A stretch of 64,000 bases of DNA from Betaproteobacteria bacterium. GTDB taxonomy: Bacteria; Pseudomonadota; Gammaproteobacteria; Burkholderiales; Burkholderiaceae_C. The stretch spans positions 124,001-188,000 of the forward strand of contig CANGHH010000002.1 of NCBI GenBank assembly GCA_947453725.1, written 5' to 3'. A program made the position numbers and the translations under genes. Positions 49,530-58,212 of the stretch are shown one piece after another; position 1 is the first letter of the stretch, and every line of letters begins with the position of its first letter. Below the pieces are notes generated by a model, which saw nothing but the letters and a program-made list of their open reading frames with translations, did not search any database and was not told the DNA's origin.

Positions 49530-51230
49530 ATGTACGCACCGTTCTTCGGGTTGAGCAAGGAGCCGTTCTCGATCGCGCCCGACCCGCGCTTTCTTTACAT
49601 GAGCGAACAGCACCGCGAGGCGCTGGCGCACCTGCTCTACGGCCTGGGCGGCGGTGGCGGCTTCGTGCTGTTGACGGGCGAGATCGGCGCCGGCAAGACC
49701 ACGGTCTGCCGCTGTTTCCTGGAGCAGGTGCCGGCCAGCTGTTCGGTGGCCTACATCTTCAACCCCAAGCTCACGGCGAACGAACTGCTGCAGACCGTCT
49801 GCGCCGAGTTCGGGATCGCCGCGGCGCCGCCTGCAGGGCTTGAAGACCCGCGCAGCTTGAAGGCCCCTGTCGACGCGCTGAATGCCTTCCTGCTGGACTC
49901 GCACGCGCAAGGCCGGCAGGCGGTGCTGGTGATCGACGAAGCGCAGAGCCTGAGCGCCGACGTGCTGGAGCAGCTGCGCCTGCTGACCAACCTGGAGACG
50001 GCCGAACGCAAGCTGCTGCAGATCGTGCTGATCGGCCAGCCTGAATTGCGCGAGATGCTGGCGCGCCCCGAGCTCGAACAGCTGGCGCAGCGCGTGATCG
50101 CCCGCTACCACCTGGGCCCCTTGTCGGCTGCCGAGTCGGTGCACTACATCCGCCACCGCATGGCCGTCGCCGGCACCGCTTCGCAACTGCCTTTCGACGG
50201 CCCGGCGCTGACCCGCATCCACACGCTGAGCCGCGGCGTGCCGCGGCGCATCAACCTGCTGGCCGACCGCGCGCTGCTCGGCGCCTACGCCCTGGGCCGG
50301 CCGCGCGCCGACCAGCGCACGGTGGAACAGGCCGCGCGGGAGGTCTTCGGCGAGCAAGCCCGGCGCGGCGCCCGACCGCGCCGGGCGCTGACACTGGCCG
50401 CCACGCTGGCGCTCGGCGCGGGCCTGGGCTGGGGGTTGACCGGCCGCTGGCCGGTGGCCTCGCCGCCCGCGCCGCTCGCTGCAGCCTCTGCAGCCTCTGC
50501 AGCCTCAGCGGCCTCAGCAGCCTCAGCAGGCGCTGCGGCCAGCGCCGGGGTGGCGGTTGCTCTGGCAGCCGGGGAGGCTGCGGCGTCGGCCAGCCCGCTG
50601 GCCCGCGTGCCGGCAGCTGCCGTGCCCGCCGCACTGTCCGACCCGGCGCCGCTGCTCGCGGTCGCCCAGCGCCTGCAGGCCACGGCCTGGCGCGAACTGG
50701 CCCTGCAGTGGCACGTCGCGGTCGGCGAGGGCGATCCCTGCACCGCGGTCGCCCAGGCCCAGCTGGCCTGCCTGCGCAGTCCGGCCGGGGGCCTGCCCGC
50801 CGTGCGGCAACTGGCGCGGCCGGGCCTGCTGACGCTGCGCGGCGAAGACGGTGGGATCGTCTACGCGCAGCTGCTGGCGCTGGGCGAGCGCAGTGCCACG
50901 CTGCAGGCCGGCGCGCAACGCTTCGAATTGACGCTGCCGGCGCTGGCCCGCGTCTGGCGCGGGGATTTCGCCACCCTGTGGCGAACGCCGCCGGGCTGGC
51001 GCGCCGATGGCCGAGTGCAGGGCGCTCCCGATTTGCGCGCTTGGGTGGCCACGCAGCTGCCGGCCAGCGGCCCGGGCGACCCCTTGCCGCTGACCGAGCG
51101 CGTGCGCGCCTTCCAGCTGGCCCAGGGCCTGCCGCCCGACGGCGTGGCGGGCCCGCTGACCTTGATCGCCCTGATGCGCCTGAGCGCCGCGGGGTCCGCC
51201 GACGAGCCGCGGCTCGGCGCGCTACCTTGA
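49530..51230 (+). CDS. GspA/ExeA-like AAA ATPase with peptidoglycan-binding domain
   Basis: An inner-membrane ATPase that helps insert the type II secretion secretin through the cell wall. The 566 residues comprise an AAA domain with Walker A GEIGAGKTT (about 50-58) and Walker B VLVIDEAQSLS, a membrane segment (about 287-306), an Ala-Ser low-complexity linker, a middle domain, and a C-terminal peptidoglycan-binding domain (PLTERVRAFQLAQGLPPDG). The N-terminal YAPFFGLSKEPFSIAPDPRFLYM is the ExeA hallmark. gspB follows after 10 bases. MSHA or exosortase-linked homologues are similar, but the GspB partner favours GspA. Confidence 0.9.
   Translation: MYAPFFGLSKEPFSIAPDPRFLYMSEQHREALAHLLYGLGGGGGFVLLTGEIGAGKTTVCRCFLEQVPASCSVAYIFNPKLTANELLQTVCAEFGIAAAPPAGLEDPRSLKAPVDALNAFLLDSHAQGRQAVLVIDEAQSLSADVLEQLRLLTNLETAERKLLQIVLIGQPELREMLARPELEQLAQRVIARYHLGPLSAAESVHYIRHRMAVAGTASQLPFDGPALTRIHTLSRGVPRRINLLADRALLGAYALGRPRADQRTVEQAAREVFGEQARRGARPRRALTLAATLALGAGLGWGLTGRWPVASPPAPLAAASAASAASAASAASAGAAASAGVAVALAAGEAAASASPLARVPAAAVPAALSDPAPLLAVAQRLQATAWRELALQWHVAVGEGDPCTAVAQAQLACLRSPAGGLPAVRQLARPGLLTLRGEDGGIVYAQLLALGERSATLQAGAQRFELTLPALARVWRGDFATLWRTPPGWRADGRVQGAPDLRAWVATQLPASGPGDPLPLTERVRAFQLAQGLPPDGVAGPLTLIALMRLSAAGSADEPRLGALP
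50481..50525 (+). repeat. Five-unit 9-bp tandem repeat inside gspA
   Basis: GCAGCCTCW is repeated five times with only one or two base changes (50481-50489, 50490-50498, 50499-50507, 50508-50516, 50517-50525). Each unit encodes Ala-Ala-Ser, so gain or loss of units changes linker length without a frameshift. It lies between the membrane segment and the periplasmic part of GspA. Confidence 0.8.
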
Positions 51231-51240
51231 GCTGCCCGCC

Positions 51241-51870
51241 ATGTCCTACATCCTCGATGCGCTGCGGCGCGCCCAAGCCGAACGCGAACGCGGTCAGGTG
51301 CCCGGGCTGGACGCCCGCACCGTGCTGGCGACGCCAACGCCGCCAGGGCCGCGGCGCGCCGCCACCGGATGGCTGGCGGCCTTGCTGGCGCTGATCCTGC
51401 TGGGAGCGGCGGCGCTGCTGGCGCTGCGCAGTGGCACCGCCGTGGTGCCGGCCGTGGCGCCAGGTGCCGCGGTGCCGAGCGCTGCGGTGCCGAGCGCTGC
51501 GCTGCCCGCGCCACCGCTACCGCCGGCGTCGGCGTCGGCGTCGGCGGTCCCGGCAGCGGTGCAGGTCGCCGCACCGGCCCTCGTCGTGGTCTCGGCGCCG
51601 CCGCCGGTGGCAGCGCCGCTGGAAGCTGCCAGCAGCCCGCTGCGCGAGGTTCAGCTGGCGCAACTCGGCGCCGAGTTGCGCCGCGAGTTGCCGGCGCTGG
51701 TGCTGGGTGGTGCGATCTGGTCCGACAGTGCCGCCAGCCGCTTCGTCATCGTCAACGGTCAGGTGCTGCGCGAAGGTGACCTGGCTGCGCCGGGCGTGGT
51801 GCTGCAGCGGATCGGCCCTAAAGCGGTGTTCCTGCGCTGGCGCGACTGGCGTATCGAAGTCCCGATCTAG
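51241..51870 (+). CDS. GspB/ExeB-like general secretion protein
   Basis: Partner of GspA in secretin assembly. The 209-residue protein begins with MSYILDALRRAQAERERG, a hallmark of GspB, then a membrane segment (about 43-62), a periplasmic Pro/Ala/Ser-rich linker (about 65-130) and a C-terminal domain ending FLRWRDWRIEVPI, which matches the T2SSB domain. Ten bases separate it from gspA. The core gsp genes (C-M) are not in this window. Confidence 0.9.
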   Translation: MSYILDALRRAQAERERGQVPGLDARTVLATPTPPGPRRAATGWLAALLALILLGAAALLALRSGTAVVPAVAPGAAVPSAAVPSAALPAPPLPPASASASAVPAAVQVAAPALVVVSAPPPVAAPLEAASSPLREVQLAQLGAELRRELPALVLGGAIWSDSAASRFVIVNGQVLREGDLAAPGVVLQRIGPKAVFLRWRDWRIEVPI

Positions 51871-51984
51871 CTGCTGGCGCGGCCCACGCCATCCCCCTAG
51901 GGTGGATGCCAGGGCAGGGTGGTGGCTGGCGCCGCACCCGCCAGCGGCGATACTGTTCGCAATCAAAGAGGACGGGTAGAAGGA

Positions 51985-53196
51985 ATGGACCGTGTCGTTT
52001 GCCACATCGCATCCCGGGGACGCCGGATGCGCGCCTGGGGCCGCGCCGCTGCGGCGGCGCTGGGGCTGGCCTGGGCGGCTGCTGGCAGCTCGGCGCTGGC
52101 AGCCGCCACCTTCGTGGTCGGGCCGCAAGGCATGCCGATGGCCTTGCAGGACGCGGTGCAGCTGGCCCAGGACGGCGACACCATCGAGTTGCTGTCGGGT
52201 GAGTACCGCAGCACGCTGCTCGTCGAAGGCCGGCGGCTGACGCTGCGCGGCGTGGGCGGCAAGACGCCGGTCATCGACGGCGAGGCCAAGGTGCGCGAGG
52301 CCAAGGCCTTGTGGACCCTGCGCGGCGGTGCCATCACCCTCGATAACCTCGAATTCCGCGGGGCCCGGTCGTCCGACGGCGGCGGCGCCGGCGTGCGCCA
52401 GGAAGGTGGCAGCCTGACCGTCACACGTTGCGCCTTCTATGACAACGAATACGGTCTGCAGGCGACCAACGTCGAGAGCGCTGAACTGCGCATCAGCGGC
52501 AGCGTCTTCGGCGCGGCGCCCAAGGTCGTGGGCGGGCTCTACCACCTGCTGAACGTGGGCCGCATCGGCAAGCTGGAAATCACGGGGTCACGCTTCCAGC
52601 AGGGCTTCGAGGGCCACCTGATCAAGTCGCGGGCCAAGGAAACCCTGATCGCCTACAACTTCATCCACGACGGTGTGCGCGGCAGGGCCTCGTACGAGAT
52701 CGAACTGGCCAACGCCGGTCTCGCGACGGTCATCGGCAACGTCATCGCGCAAGGCACCGAAGCCGGCAACCGGGTGCTGGTCGCCTACGGCAGCGAAGGC
52801 CGTGCCTGGGACAAGAACGAGCTTTACGTGGCCCACAACACCTTCATCAACTATGGGTGGTCACCGGCCTGGTTCCTGCGCGTTTTCACCGACCGCTTGC
52901 CCGGCCAGGTGCAGGTCCACGCCATCAACAACCTGCTGGTCGGGCCGGGCCTGTTCTGGCCGGCCGTCACCGGGCACCTGGAAGGCAACCGCCATGCCAC
53001 CGGCGGCATGCTGCGCGACATCTGGACCTACGGGCTGGAACTTCCCGCCGGTTCGGTGTGGCGCGGCAGCGGCGTGGACCCGCACGACATCAACGGCCAC
53101 GACCTGACGCCGGCTGGCGAATTCGAGTGGCCCGCCAACGTGCGCGCGCTGGCGCCGGGCCGCAGCCAGTGGAGCCCGGGCGCCTTCCAGCGCTGA
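51985..53196 (+). CDS. Secreted right-handed beta-helix protein (paralogue 1)
   Basis: A 403-residue exported protein with a pectate-lyase-like parallel beta-helix. A signal peptide (AAAAALGLAWAAAGSSALA) is followed by LQDAVQLAQDGDTIEL, RLTLRGVGGK and repeated turns such as CAFYDNEYGLQAT, SRFQQGFEGHLIKSRAKE and NVIAQGTEAGN. No catalytic motif of lyases is evident. ATG at 51985 or 52027 may start it. A protein with matching motifs lies 2.8 kb further on, after zwf. It follows gspAB by 114 bases, so a type II secretion substrate is possible, which is inference. Confidence 0.82.
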   Translation: MDRVVCHIASRGRRMRAWGRAAAAALGLAWAAAGSSALAAATFVVGPQGMPMALQDAVQLAQDGDTIELLSGEYRSTLLVEGRRLTLRGVGGKTPVIDGEAKVREAKALWTLRGGAITLDNLEFRGARSSDGGGAGVRQEGGSLTVTRCAFYDNEYGLQATNVESAELRISGSVFGAAPKVVGGLYHLLNVGRIGKLEITGSRFQQGFEGHLIKSRAKETLIAYNFIHDGVRGRASYEIELANAGLATVIGNVIAQGTEAGNRVLVAYGSEGRAWDKNELYVAHNTFINYGWSPAWFLRVFTDRLPGQVQVHAINNLLVGPGLFWPAVTGHLEGNRHATGGMLRDIWTYGLELPAGSVWRGSGVDPHDINGHDLTPAGEFEWPANVRALAPGRSQWSPGAFQR

Positions 53197-53286
53197 GCTC
53201 AGCGCCCAGGCCGGTAGCAGCGCCGGCGGCTGGGCCCTCAGGTGCGGCGGTTAGCATCGCGCACCCGCCTCTTCTCCAGCCCAACC

Positions 53287-54450
53287 ATGGCCGCCAAGAC
53301 CACCCGCCCCGAAACCATCAGCGCCCAGGCCCTCGGCTGGATCGACGAGCAGACGCGGGCCATCACGCCACCGATCCATGTCTCTTCGACCTACCTGCGC
53401 GACCCCGACAACCAGTACCGATCGGGCCGCGTCTATGCCCGAGCCGACAACCCCGCCTTCGACCAGCCCGAAGCGGTCCTGAACGCGCTGGAAGGCGGCC
53501 ACCAGACGCTGCTCTTCGCCAGCGGCATGGCGGCGGCCACGGCGGTGTTCCAGGCCTTGCAACCCGGCGACCACGTGCTGGCGCCGCAGGTGATGTACTG
53601 GTCGCTGCGCAACTGGTTGATGAGCTTTGCCGTGTCATGGGGCCTGGATGTCGAGCTGATCGACATGGCCAGCCCGGCCGCCGTGCAGGCTGCATTGCGG
53701 CCCGGCCTGACCAGGCTGGTGTGGGTCGAAACGCCGGCCAACCCGCTGTGGACGGTGACCGACATCGCCGCCACCGCACAAGCCGCGCACGCCGTCGGCG
53801 CGCTGCTGGCGGTGGATTCGACGGTCGCCACGCCAGTGCTGACGCAGCCGCTGGCGCTCGGCGCCGACCTGGTGATGCATGCTGCCACCAAGTACCTCAA
53901 TGGCCATTCCGACCTGATCGCTGGGTCGCTGACCACCCGCAGCGACAACGCCCATTGGCAGAAGGTCCGCAAGGTCCGCGCCCAGCTCGGCGGCACGCTG
54001 GGCAGCTTCGAGGCCTGGTTGCTGCTGCGCGGCATGCGCACGCTGCATCTGCGCGTGCGCGCGGCCTGCGCCTCGGCGCAGCGCATCGCCGAGCACTTCA
54101 ACGGCCACCCGCTGGTCGCCGAGGTGCTCTATCCCGGGCTGCCGGGCTTCGTCGGCCACGACGTGGCCCGGGCGCAGATGAGCGGCGGCTTCGGCGGGAT
54201 GATGTCGATCCGCGTGAAGGCGGGCCGGCATGGCGGTGAAGCCGCCGCGATCGCCGTCGCCGCGCAGACCGCGATCTGGAAGCGCGCCACCTCGCTGGGC
54301 GGCACGGAAAGCCTGATCGAACACCGCGCCAGTGTCGAAGGCCCGGGCACACCGGCGCCGGTCGACCTGCTGCGCCTGTCGACCGGGATCGAGCACGTCG
54401 ACGACCTGATCGCCGACCTGGAACAGGCGCTGGCCCACGCGCACGCCTGA
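53287..54450 (+). CDS. Cys/Met metabolism PLP-dependent enzyme (cystathionine lyase/synthase type)
   Basis: A 387-residue fold-type I PLP enzyme of the transsulfuration family. PLP phosphate binding is seen in YARADNPAFD and FASGMAA; the Schiff-base Lys is in HAATKYLNGHSD, and LVWVETPANPLW is conserved. The C-terminal LSTGIEHVDDLIADLEQAL is typical. It could be a cystathionine beta- or gamma-lyase, cystathionine gamma-synthase or O-succinylhomoserine sulfhydrylase; sequence alone does not decide. The neighbouring genes give no clue. Confidence 0.88.
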   Translation: MAAKTTRPETISAQALGWIDEQTRAITPPIHVSSTYLRDPDNQYRSGRVYARADNPAFDQPEAVLNALEGGHQTLLFASGMAAATAVFQALQPGDHVLAPQVMYWSLRNWLMSFAVSWGLDVELIDMASPAAVQAALRPGLTRLVWVETPANPLWTVTDIAATAQAAHAVGALLAVDSTVATPVLTQPLALGADLVMHAATKYLNGHSDLIAGSLTTRSDNAHWQKVRKVRAQLGGTLGSFEAWLLLRGMRTLHLRVRAACASAQRIAEHFNGHPLVAEVLYPGLPGFVGHDVARAQMSGGFGGMMSIRVKAGRHGGEAAAIAVAAQTAIWKRATSLGGTESLIEHRASVEGPGTPAPVDLLRLSTGIEHVDDLIADLEQALAHAHA

Positions 54451-54486
54451 GCGCCGGCCAGAGCGCGCGTGCGCGGTGCGCCCGCG

Positions 54487-54515
54487 TTGACCGGGTTATG
54501 AAACTCGGGCATCAT
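54487..54515 (+). promoter_or_regulatory. Sigma-70 promoter of the zwf operon
   Basis: TTGACC (54487-54492) and CATCAT (54510-54515) are 17 bases apart, matching the consensus at five and four positions. The predicted start point is near 54522, about 48 bases before the zwf ATG, and coincides with the HexR-like palindrome. Confidence 0.5.
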
Positions 54516-54521
54516 CTTTCG

Positions 54522-54536
54522 GGTAACTAAATTACA
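54522..54536. promoter_or_regulatory. HexR-like operator before zwf
   Basis: GGTAACTAAATTACA contains the inverted repeat GTAA-N5-TTAC and closely matches the HexR consensus known from proteobacteria, TGTAATWWWATTACA. It covers the predicted transcription start, where repressor binding would block zwf. hexR itself is the third gene of the same rightward set, which supports the assignment and suggests self-control. Confidence 0.7.
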
Positions 54537-54569
54537 TCACCGCGGTGCCGTGCAACCGCGGCCAGTGCC

Positions 54570-56027
54570 ATGTCCTTCGATCTCGTGCTTTTCGGTGGTA
54601 CCGGCGACCTGGCTTGGCGAAAGCTGATGCCGGCGCTGTTCCAGGCTTTTCGCCATGGCAAGCTGCCCGAGGGCGGGCGCATCCTCGCGGTGGCCCGCGA
54701 CGAGCGCAGCGACGCCGATTACCGGGCCTTCATCCACGAAAAATTCAGTGGTGTCGAAGAGGCCAAGCAGCCCAGCGAGGCCGAGTTCGCGCGCTTCGCC
54801 GAACTGCTGCACTACCGCCGCATGGACCTGTCGCACCCCGAAGACTACGCCGGGCTGAAGGGCTGGATCGACGAGCGATCGGCCGACACCGTGGTCCTCT
54901 TCCTGGCCACCAGCCCCTACCTGTTTCCGGTGGTCTGCGCGCAGCTCGGACGGGCCGGCCTGAACGGCCCGCACGTGCGCGTGGTGCTGGAAAAGCCGCT
55001 CGGGCACGACCTGCAGAGCGCGCAGGAGATCAACCGCGTCGTCGGCGCCACCTTCCGCGAAGAGCAGGCGCTGCGCATCGACCACTACCTGGGCAAGCCG
55101 GCGGTGCAGAACCTGATGGCGCTGCGCTTCGGCAACGCGCTGTTCGAGCCGCTGTGGCGCCGCGAGAGCATCGCCAACATCCAGATCACCATCGCCGAAG
55201 AACTGGGCGTGGGCACACGCGGTGATTTCTACGACGAGACCGGCGCGCTGCGCGACATGATCCAGAACCATGCGCTGCAGCTGCTGACGATGATCGCGAT
55301 GGAGCCACCGTCGACCAACGACGCCGACGCCATCCGCGACGAAAAGCTGAAGGTGCTGCGCTCGCTGAAGCCCTTCACGCCCGAGGCCGTGGCGCGCGAC
55401 GTGGTGCGTGGCCAGTACAAGGCCGGCAATGTCGCCGGCAAGCGCGTGCCGGGCTACCTGGAGGAAGCCAAGGTGCCGGCCGACAGCCGCTGCGAGACCT
55501 TCGTCGCGCTGCGCACCGAGGTGCAGAGCTGGCGCTGGGCCGGTGTGCCCTTCTACCTGCGCACCGGCAAGCGCTTGGCCGCGCGCGACGCGCAGATCGT
55601 CGTCAACTTCCGCGAGGTGCCGCACCCCATCTTCGCCGGCACCCGGCAGGCCAACAAGCTGGTCATCAAGCTGCAGCCCGAAGACGGGCTGGAGTTGCAC
55701 CTGCTGGCCGCCAAGGGCGGCGGGGCCAGCCTGCAGGGCCAGGAGATGCTGGCGCCGGTGTCGCTGGACCTGGACTTCGACAAGGCCTTCCTCAGCGAGC
55801 GCGTGGGCGCCTACGAACGCCTGCTGATGGACGCCATCGCCGGCCGCCTGAACCTCTTCGTGCGCAGCGACGAACAGGAACAGGCCTGGCGCTGGGTCGA
55901 GCCCATCCTGAACGCCTGGCAGGCCGACACCATCGGTCCGCGGCCCTACGTGGCCGGCAGTTGGGGTCCGGCGGCGTCGAGCGCGCTGGTCGCGCGCGAC
56001 GGTTGCGTCTGGGCCGAAGAACAATGA
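54570..56027 (+). CDS. zwf: Glucose-6-phosphate 1-dehydrogenase
   Basis: Oxidises glucose-6-phosphate to 6-phosphogluconolactone, making NADPH for the pentose phosphate and Entner-Doudoroff routes. The 485-residue protein has the nucleotide-binding LFGGTGDLAWRKLMPAL, the substrate-binding RIDHYLGKPAVQNL with the catalytic region, and EKPLGHDL. Its stop overlaps the next gene, a secreted beta-helix protein (ATGA); hexR follows. No pgl, edd or eda lies next to it. HexR-type repression at the start point is predicted. Confidence 0.97.
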   Translation: MSFDLVLFGGTGDLAWRKLMPALFQAFRHGKLPEGGRILAVARDERSDADYRAFIHEKFSGVEEAKQPSEAEFARFAELLHYRRMDLSHPEDYAGLKGWIDERSADTVVLFLATSPYLFPVVCAQLGRAGLNGPHVRVVLEKPLGHDLQSAQEINRVVGATFREEQALRIDHYLGKPAVQNLMALRFGNALFEPLWRRESIANIQITIAEELGVGTRGDFYDETGALRDMIQNHALQLLTMIAMEPPSTNDADAIRDEKLKVLRSLKPFTPEAVARDVVRGQYKAGNVAGKRVPGYLEEAKVPADSRCETFVALRTEVQSWRWAGVPFYLRTGKRLAARDAQIVVNFREVPHPIFAGTRQANKLVIKLQPEDGLELHLLAAKGGGASLQGQEMLAPVSLDLDFDKAFLSERVGAYERLLMDAIAGRLNLFVRSDEQEQAWRWVEPILNAWQADTIGPRPYVAGSWGPAASSALVARDGCVWAEEQ

Positions 56028-57010
56028 GCGTCGCGCGCCGCGCGCTGCCGGTCTTGCTGTTGTCGCTGCTGCTGGCCACGCGGCTGGCCGCAGCCGCCAC
56101 CCTCAGCCTGTCGCCGGGGCAGAACCTGGCGGCTGCGCTGGCCCGGGCGGTGGATGGCGACACCATCGAGATCGCGGCCGGCACCTACCGCGGTGAAGTC
56201 GGTGTCGTCGTGCAGCAGCGGCTGACGCTGCGCGGCGTCGGCGGCCGGCCGGTCTTGCAGGCCGATGGCCGCAGCGCCGAAGGCAAGGCCATCCTGGTGG
56301 TGCGCAGCGCCCACGAGGGCAGCGACATCCGCATCGAGAACATCGAGTTCCGCGGCGCCCGCGTGGCCGACCGCAACGGCGCCGGCATCCGCTTCGAACG
56401 CGGCCGTCTGCAGGTGCTGCGCTGCGCCTTCGCGGACAACGAGAACGGCATCCTGACGGCCGGTTTCGCCGATGCCGAACTCGCCATCAGCGACAGCGAT
56501 TTCAGCGCAGCGCCGGCCGCCACGCCGCTGCCGCACCTGCTGTATGCGGGCCACATCGCCAAGCTGACCGTGACCGGCAGCCGCTTCAGCGGGGGGCGCG
56601 ACGGCCACCTGTTGAAGTCTCGCGCTCGGGTCAGCGAGATCCGCAACAGCCGCTTCGTCGACGGCCCCGACGGGCAGGCGGCCTACGAACTCGAATTCCC
56701 CAACGGCGGCCAGGTCACGGTGGTCGGCAACGTCATCGGCCAGAGTGCCGGCACCAGCAACCCGACCATCGTGTCCTTCGGCGCCGAAGGCTACGACGAT
56801 CGCCCGCTGGCCCTGGTCTTCACCGACAACACGGTGATCAACGAAGCGCCGCGCCCGGCGGTCTTCCTGCGCATTCGCGAGGCCGTCCAGCCCTTCGAAC
56901 AGCGCCTGCAGAACAACCGCTTTTTCGGCCCCGGCGAGACCGGCGGCGCCACCCCAGCCCAGGGCAACCTGGCGGCGCCGCTCAGCGCGCTGGCCAGCGC
57001 GCGGCCCTAG
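56024..57010 (+). CDS. Secreted right-handed beta-helix protein (paralogue 2)
   Basis: A 328-residue exported protein, signal peptide ALPVLLLSLLLATRLAAA. It shares a motif series with the protein at 51985-53196: DGDTIEI, RLTLRGVGG, EFRGAR, RCAFADNENG, TGSRFSGGRDGHLLKSRA and NVIGQ. The two are clear paralogues but not recent copies. The ATG at 56024 overlaps the zwf stop by 4 bases and hexR starts 11 bases after its end, so it sits inside the zwf-hexR set. Function unknown; a periplasmic sugar-binding or cell-wall role would fit only loosely. Confidence 0.82.
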   Translation: MSVARRALPVLLLSLLLATRLAAAATLSLSPGQNLAAALARAVDGDTIEIAAGTYRGEVGVVVQQRLTLRGVGGRPVLQADGRSAEGKAILVVRSAHEGSDIRIENIEFRGARVADRNGAGIRFERGRLQVLRCAFADNENGILTAGFADAELAISDSDFSAAPAATPLPHLLYAGHIAKLTVTGSRFSGGRDGHLLKSRARVSEIRNSRFVDGPDGQAAYELEFPNGGQVTVVGNVIGQSAGTSNPTIVSFGAEGYDDRPLALVFTDNTVINEAPRPAVFLRIREAVQPFEQRLQNNRFFGPGETGGATPAQGNLAAPLSALASARP

Positions 57011-57021
57011 GAGAACCGACC

Positions 57022-57927
57022 TTGCTCGACCGCATCCGCGCCTCCATGCCCGCGCTGCCGCCGGCCGAGCAGCGCGTGGCCCAATTGCTGCTGAGCGACC
57101 CGCGCAGCTTCGCCACCTTGCCGGTGGTGGAGCTCGCCGAGCGCTCGCACGTCAGCAAGCCGACCGTGGTGCGCTTCTGCCGCAGCATCGGCTACGACGG
57201 GCTGGCCGATTTCAAGCTCAAGCTGGCCGGCAGCGTCAACGAAGGCGTGCCCTTCGTTCACCGCTCGGTGGACGACGACGACAAGGCCGGCGACATCGTC
57301 GTGAAGGTCACCGACAACGCGGTGGCTGCTCTGCTGCGCTACCGCAATGCGGCGGCCAGCCAGGCCGTCGAGCGGGCCATTGCAGCGCTGGCCGATACCG
57401 GCCGCAACTCGACCCAGGGCCGGCGCATCGAGTTCTACGGCGTGGGCAATTCGGGCATCGTGGCGATGGATGCGCAGCACAAGTTCTTTCGCCTGGGCGT
57501 GACGGCCGCGGCCGTCAGTGACGGCCACATGCAGGTGATGAGCGCGACCATGCTCAAGCCCGGCGACTGCGCGGTCATCATCAGCAACACCGGGCGCAGC
57601 CGCGACCTGCTGGACGTGGCCGAGATCGCGCGCAAGAAGGGCGCCACCGTCATCGCCATCACCGCCAGCGGGTCTCTGCTGGCGCGCGAGGTGCAAACCG
57701 GCCCGCACATCCTGCTGGCCGCCGACCACCCGGAAGATGCCGATCGCTACAGCCCGATGGTGTCGCGCCTGCTGCACCTGCTGATCATCGACATCCTGAC
57801 CACCGGCGTGGCGCTGCGCCTGGGGTCGGCGCAACTGCGGCCGCTGCTGCAGGAGATCAAGAAAAACCTGCGCGCCAAGCGCTACGCCGAAGCGCCGCGC
57901 GGGCCGGTGGACCCCGCAGGCCGTTAG
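57022..57927 (+). CDS. hexR: HexR, RpiR-family regulator of sugar catabolism
   Basis: A DNA-binding regulator that responds to the sugar-phosphate KDPG in known relatives. The 301 residues carry an N-terminal helix-turn-helix (SHVSKPTVVRFCRSIGYDG, about 42-60) and a SIS sugar-phosphate domain (about 125-270: IEFYGVGNSGIVAMDAQHKF and VIISNTGRSRDLLDVA). It starts with TTG at 57022, preceded by GGAG 8 bases upstream; the match MPALPPAEQRVAQLLL sits just after. Convergent with mlaB, overlapping by 4 bases. The operator before zwf is its likely site. Confidence 0.93.
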   Translation: MLDRIRASMPALPPAEQRVAQLLLSDPRSFATLPVVELAERSHVSKPTVVRFCRSIGYDGLADFKLKLAGSVNEGVPFVHRSVDDDDKAGDIVVKVTDNAVAALLRYRNAAASQAVERAIAALADTGRNSTQGRRIEFYGVGNSGIVAMDAQHKFFRLGVTAAAVSDGHMQVMSATMLKPGDCAVIISNTGRSRDLLDVAEIARKKGATVIAITASGSLLAREVQTGPHILLAADHPEDADRYSPMVSRLLHLLIIDILTTGVALRLGSAQLRPLLQEIKKNLRAKRYAEAPRGPVDPAGR

Positions 57928-58193
57928 ACGGCAGCCATGCCCAGCAGGCCTTCGACGCCATAGAGCTGCGCCAGTTGCACCAGTTGGGCCGGCGCACCGG
58001 TCACCAGCAGACCACGGCCTGCGGCCTGCGCCAGGCGGTGGGTGTGCAGCAACAGCGCGATGGTCGAACTGTCGAAGGCTTGCAGCTGGGAGGCGTCGAC
58101 TTGCAGGGGGCCGCTGCCTTGCGCCACGGCAGCCGGCACGGTCTGCGCCAGCGCTGCGGCTTGTTCGAGGGTGGCGTGTTCAGGCAATTGCAT
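57924..58193 (-). CDS. mlaB: MlaB-like STAS domain protein
   Basis: Cytoplasmic STAS-domain subunit that stabilises the MlaFEDB phospholipid transporter. The 89-residue protein has the STAS core with LQVDASQLQAFDSSTIALLL, where Ser after Asp is the usual regulatory position. ATG at 58193 was chosen; the longer frame to 58403 overlaps mlaC. It is the last gene of the mla operon and its stop overlaps that of convergent hexR. Confidence 0.88.
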   Translation of the reverse strand: MQLPEHATLEQAAALAQTVPAAVAQGSGPLQVDASQLQAFDSSTIALLLHTHRLAQAAGRGLLVTGAPAQLVQLAQLYGVEGLLGMAAV

Positions 58194-58212
58194 GCGCGCG
58201 GTCCGTCCGGGG

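Noticed and set aside
51526-51552. GGCGTC triplet-like repeats in gspB
   Set aside because: Only three units inside an Ala/Ser-coding stretch; ordinary codon repetition in a low-complexity linker.
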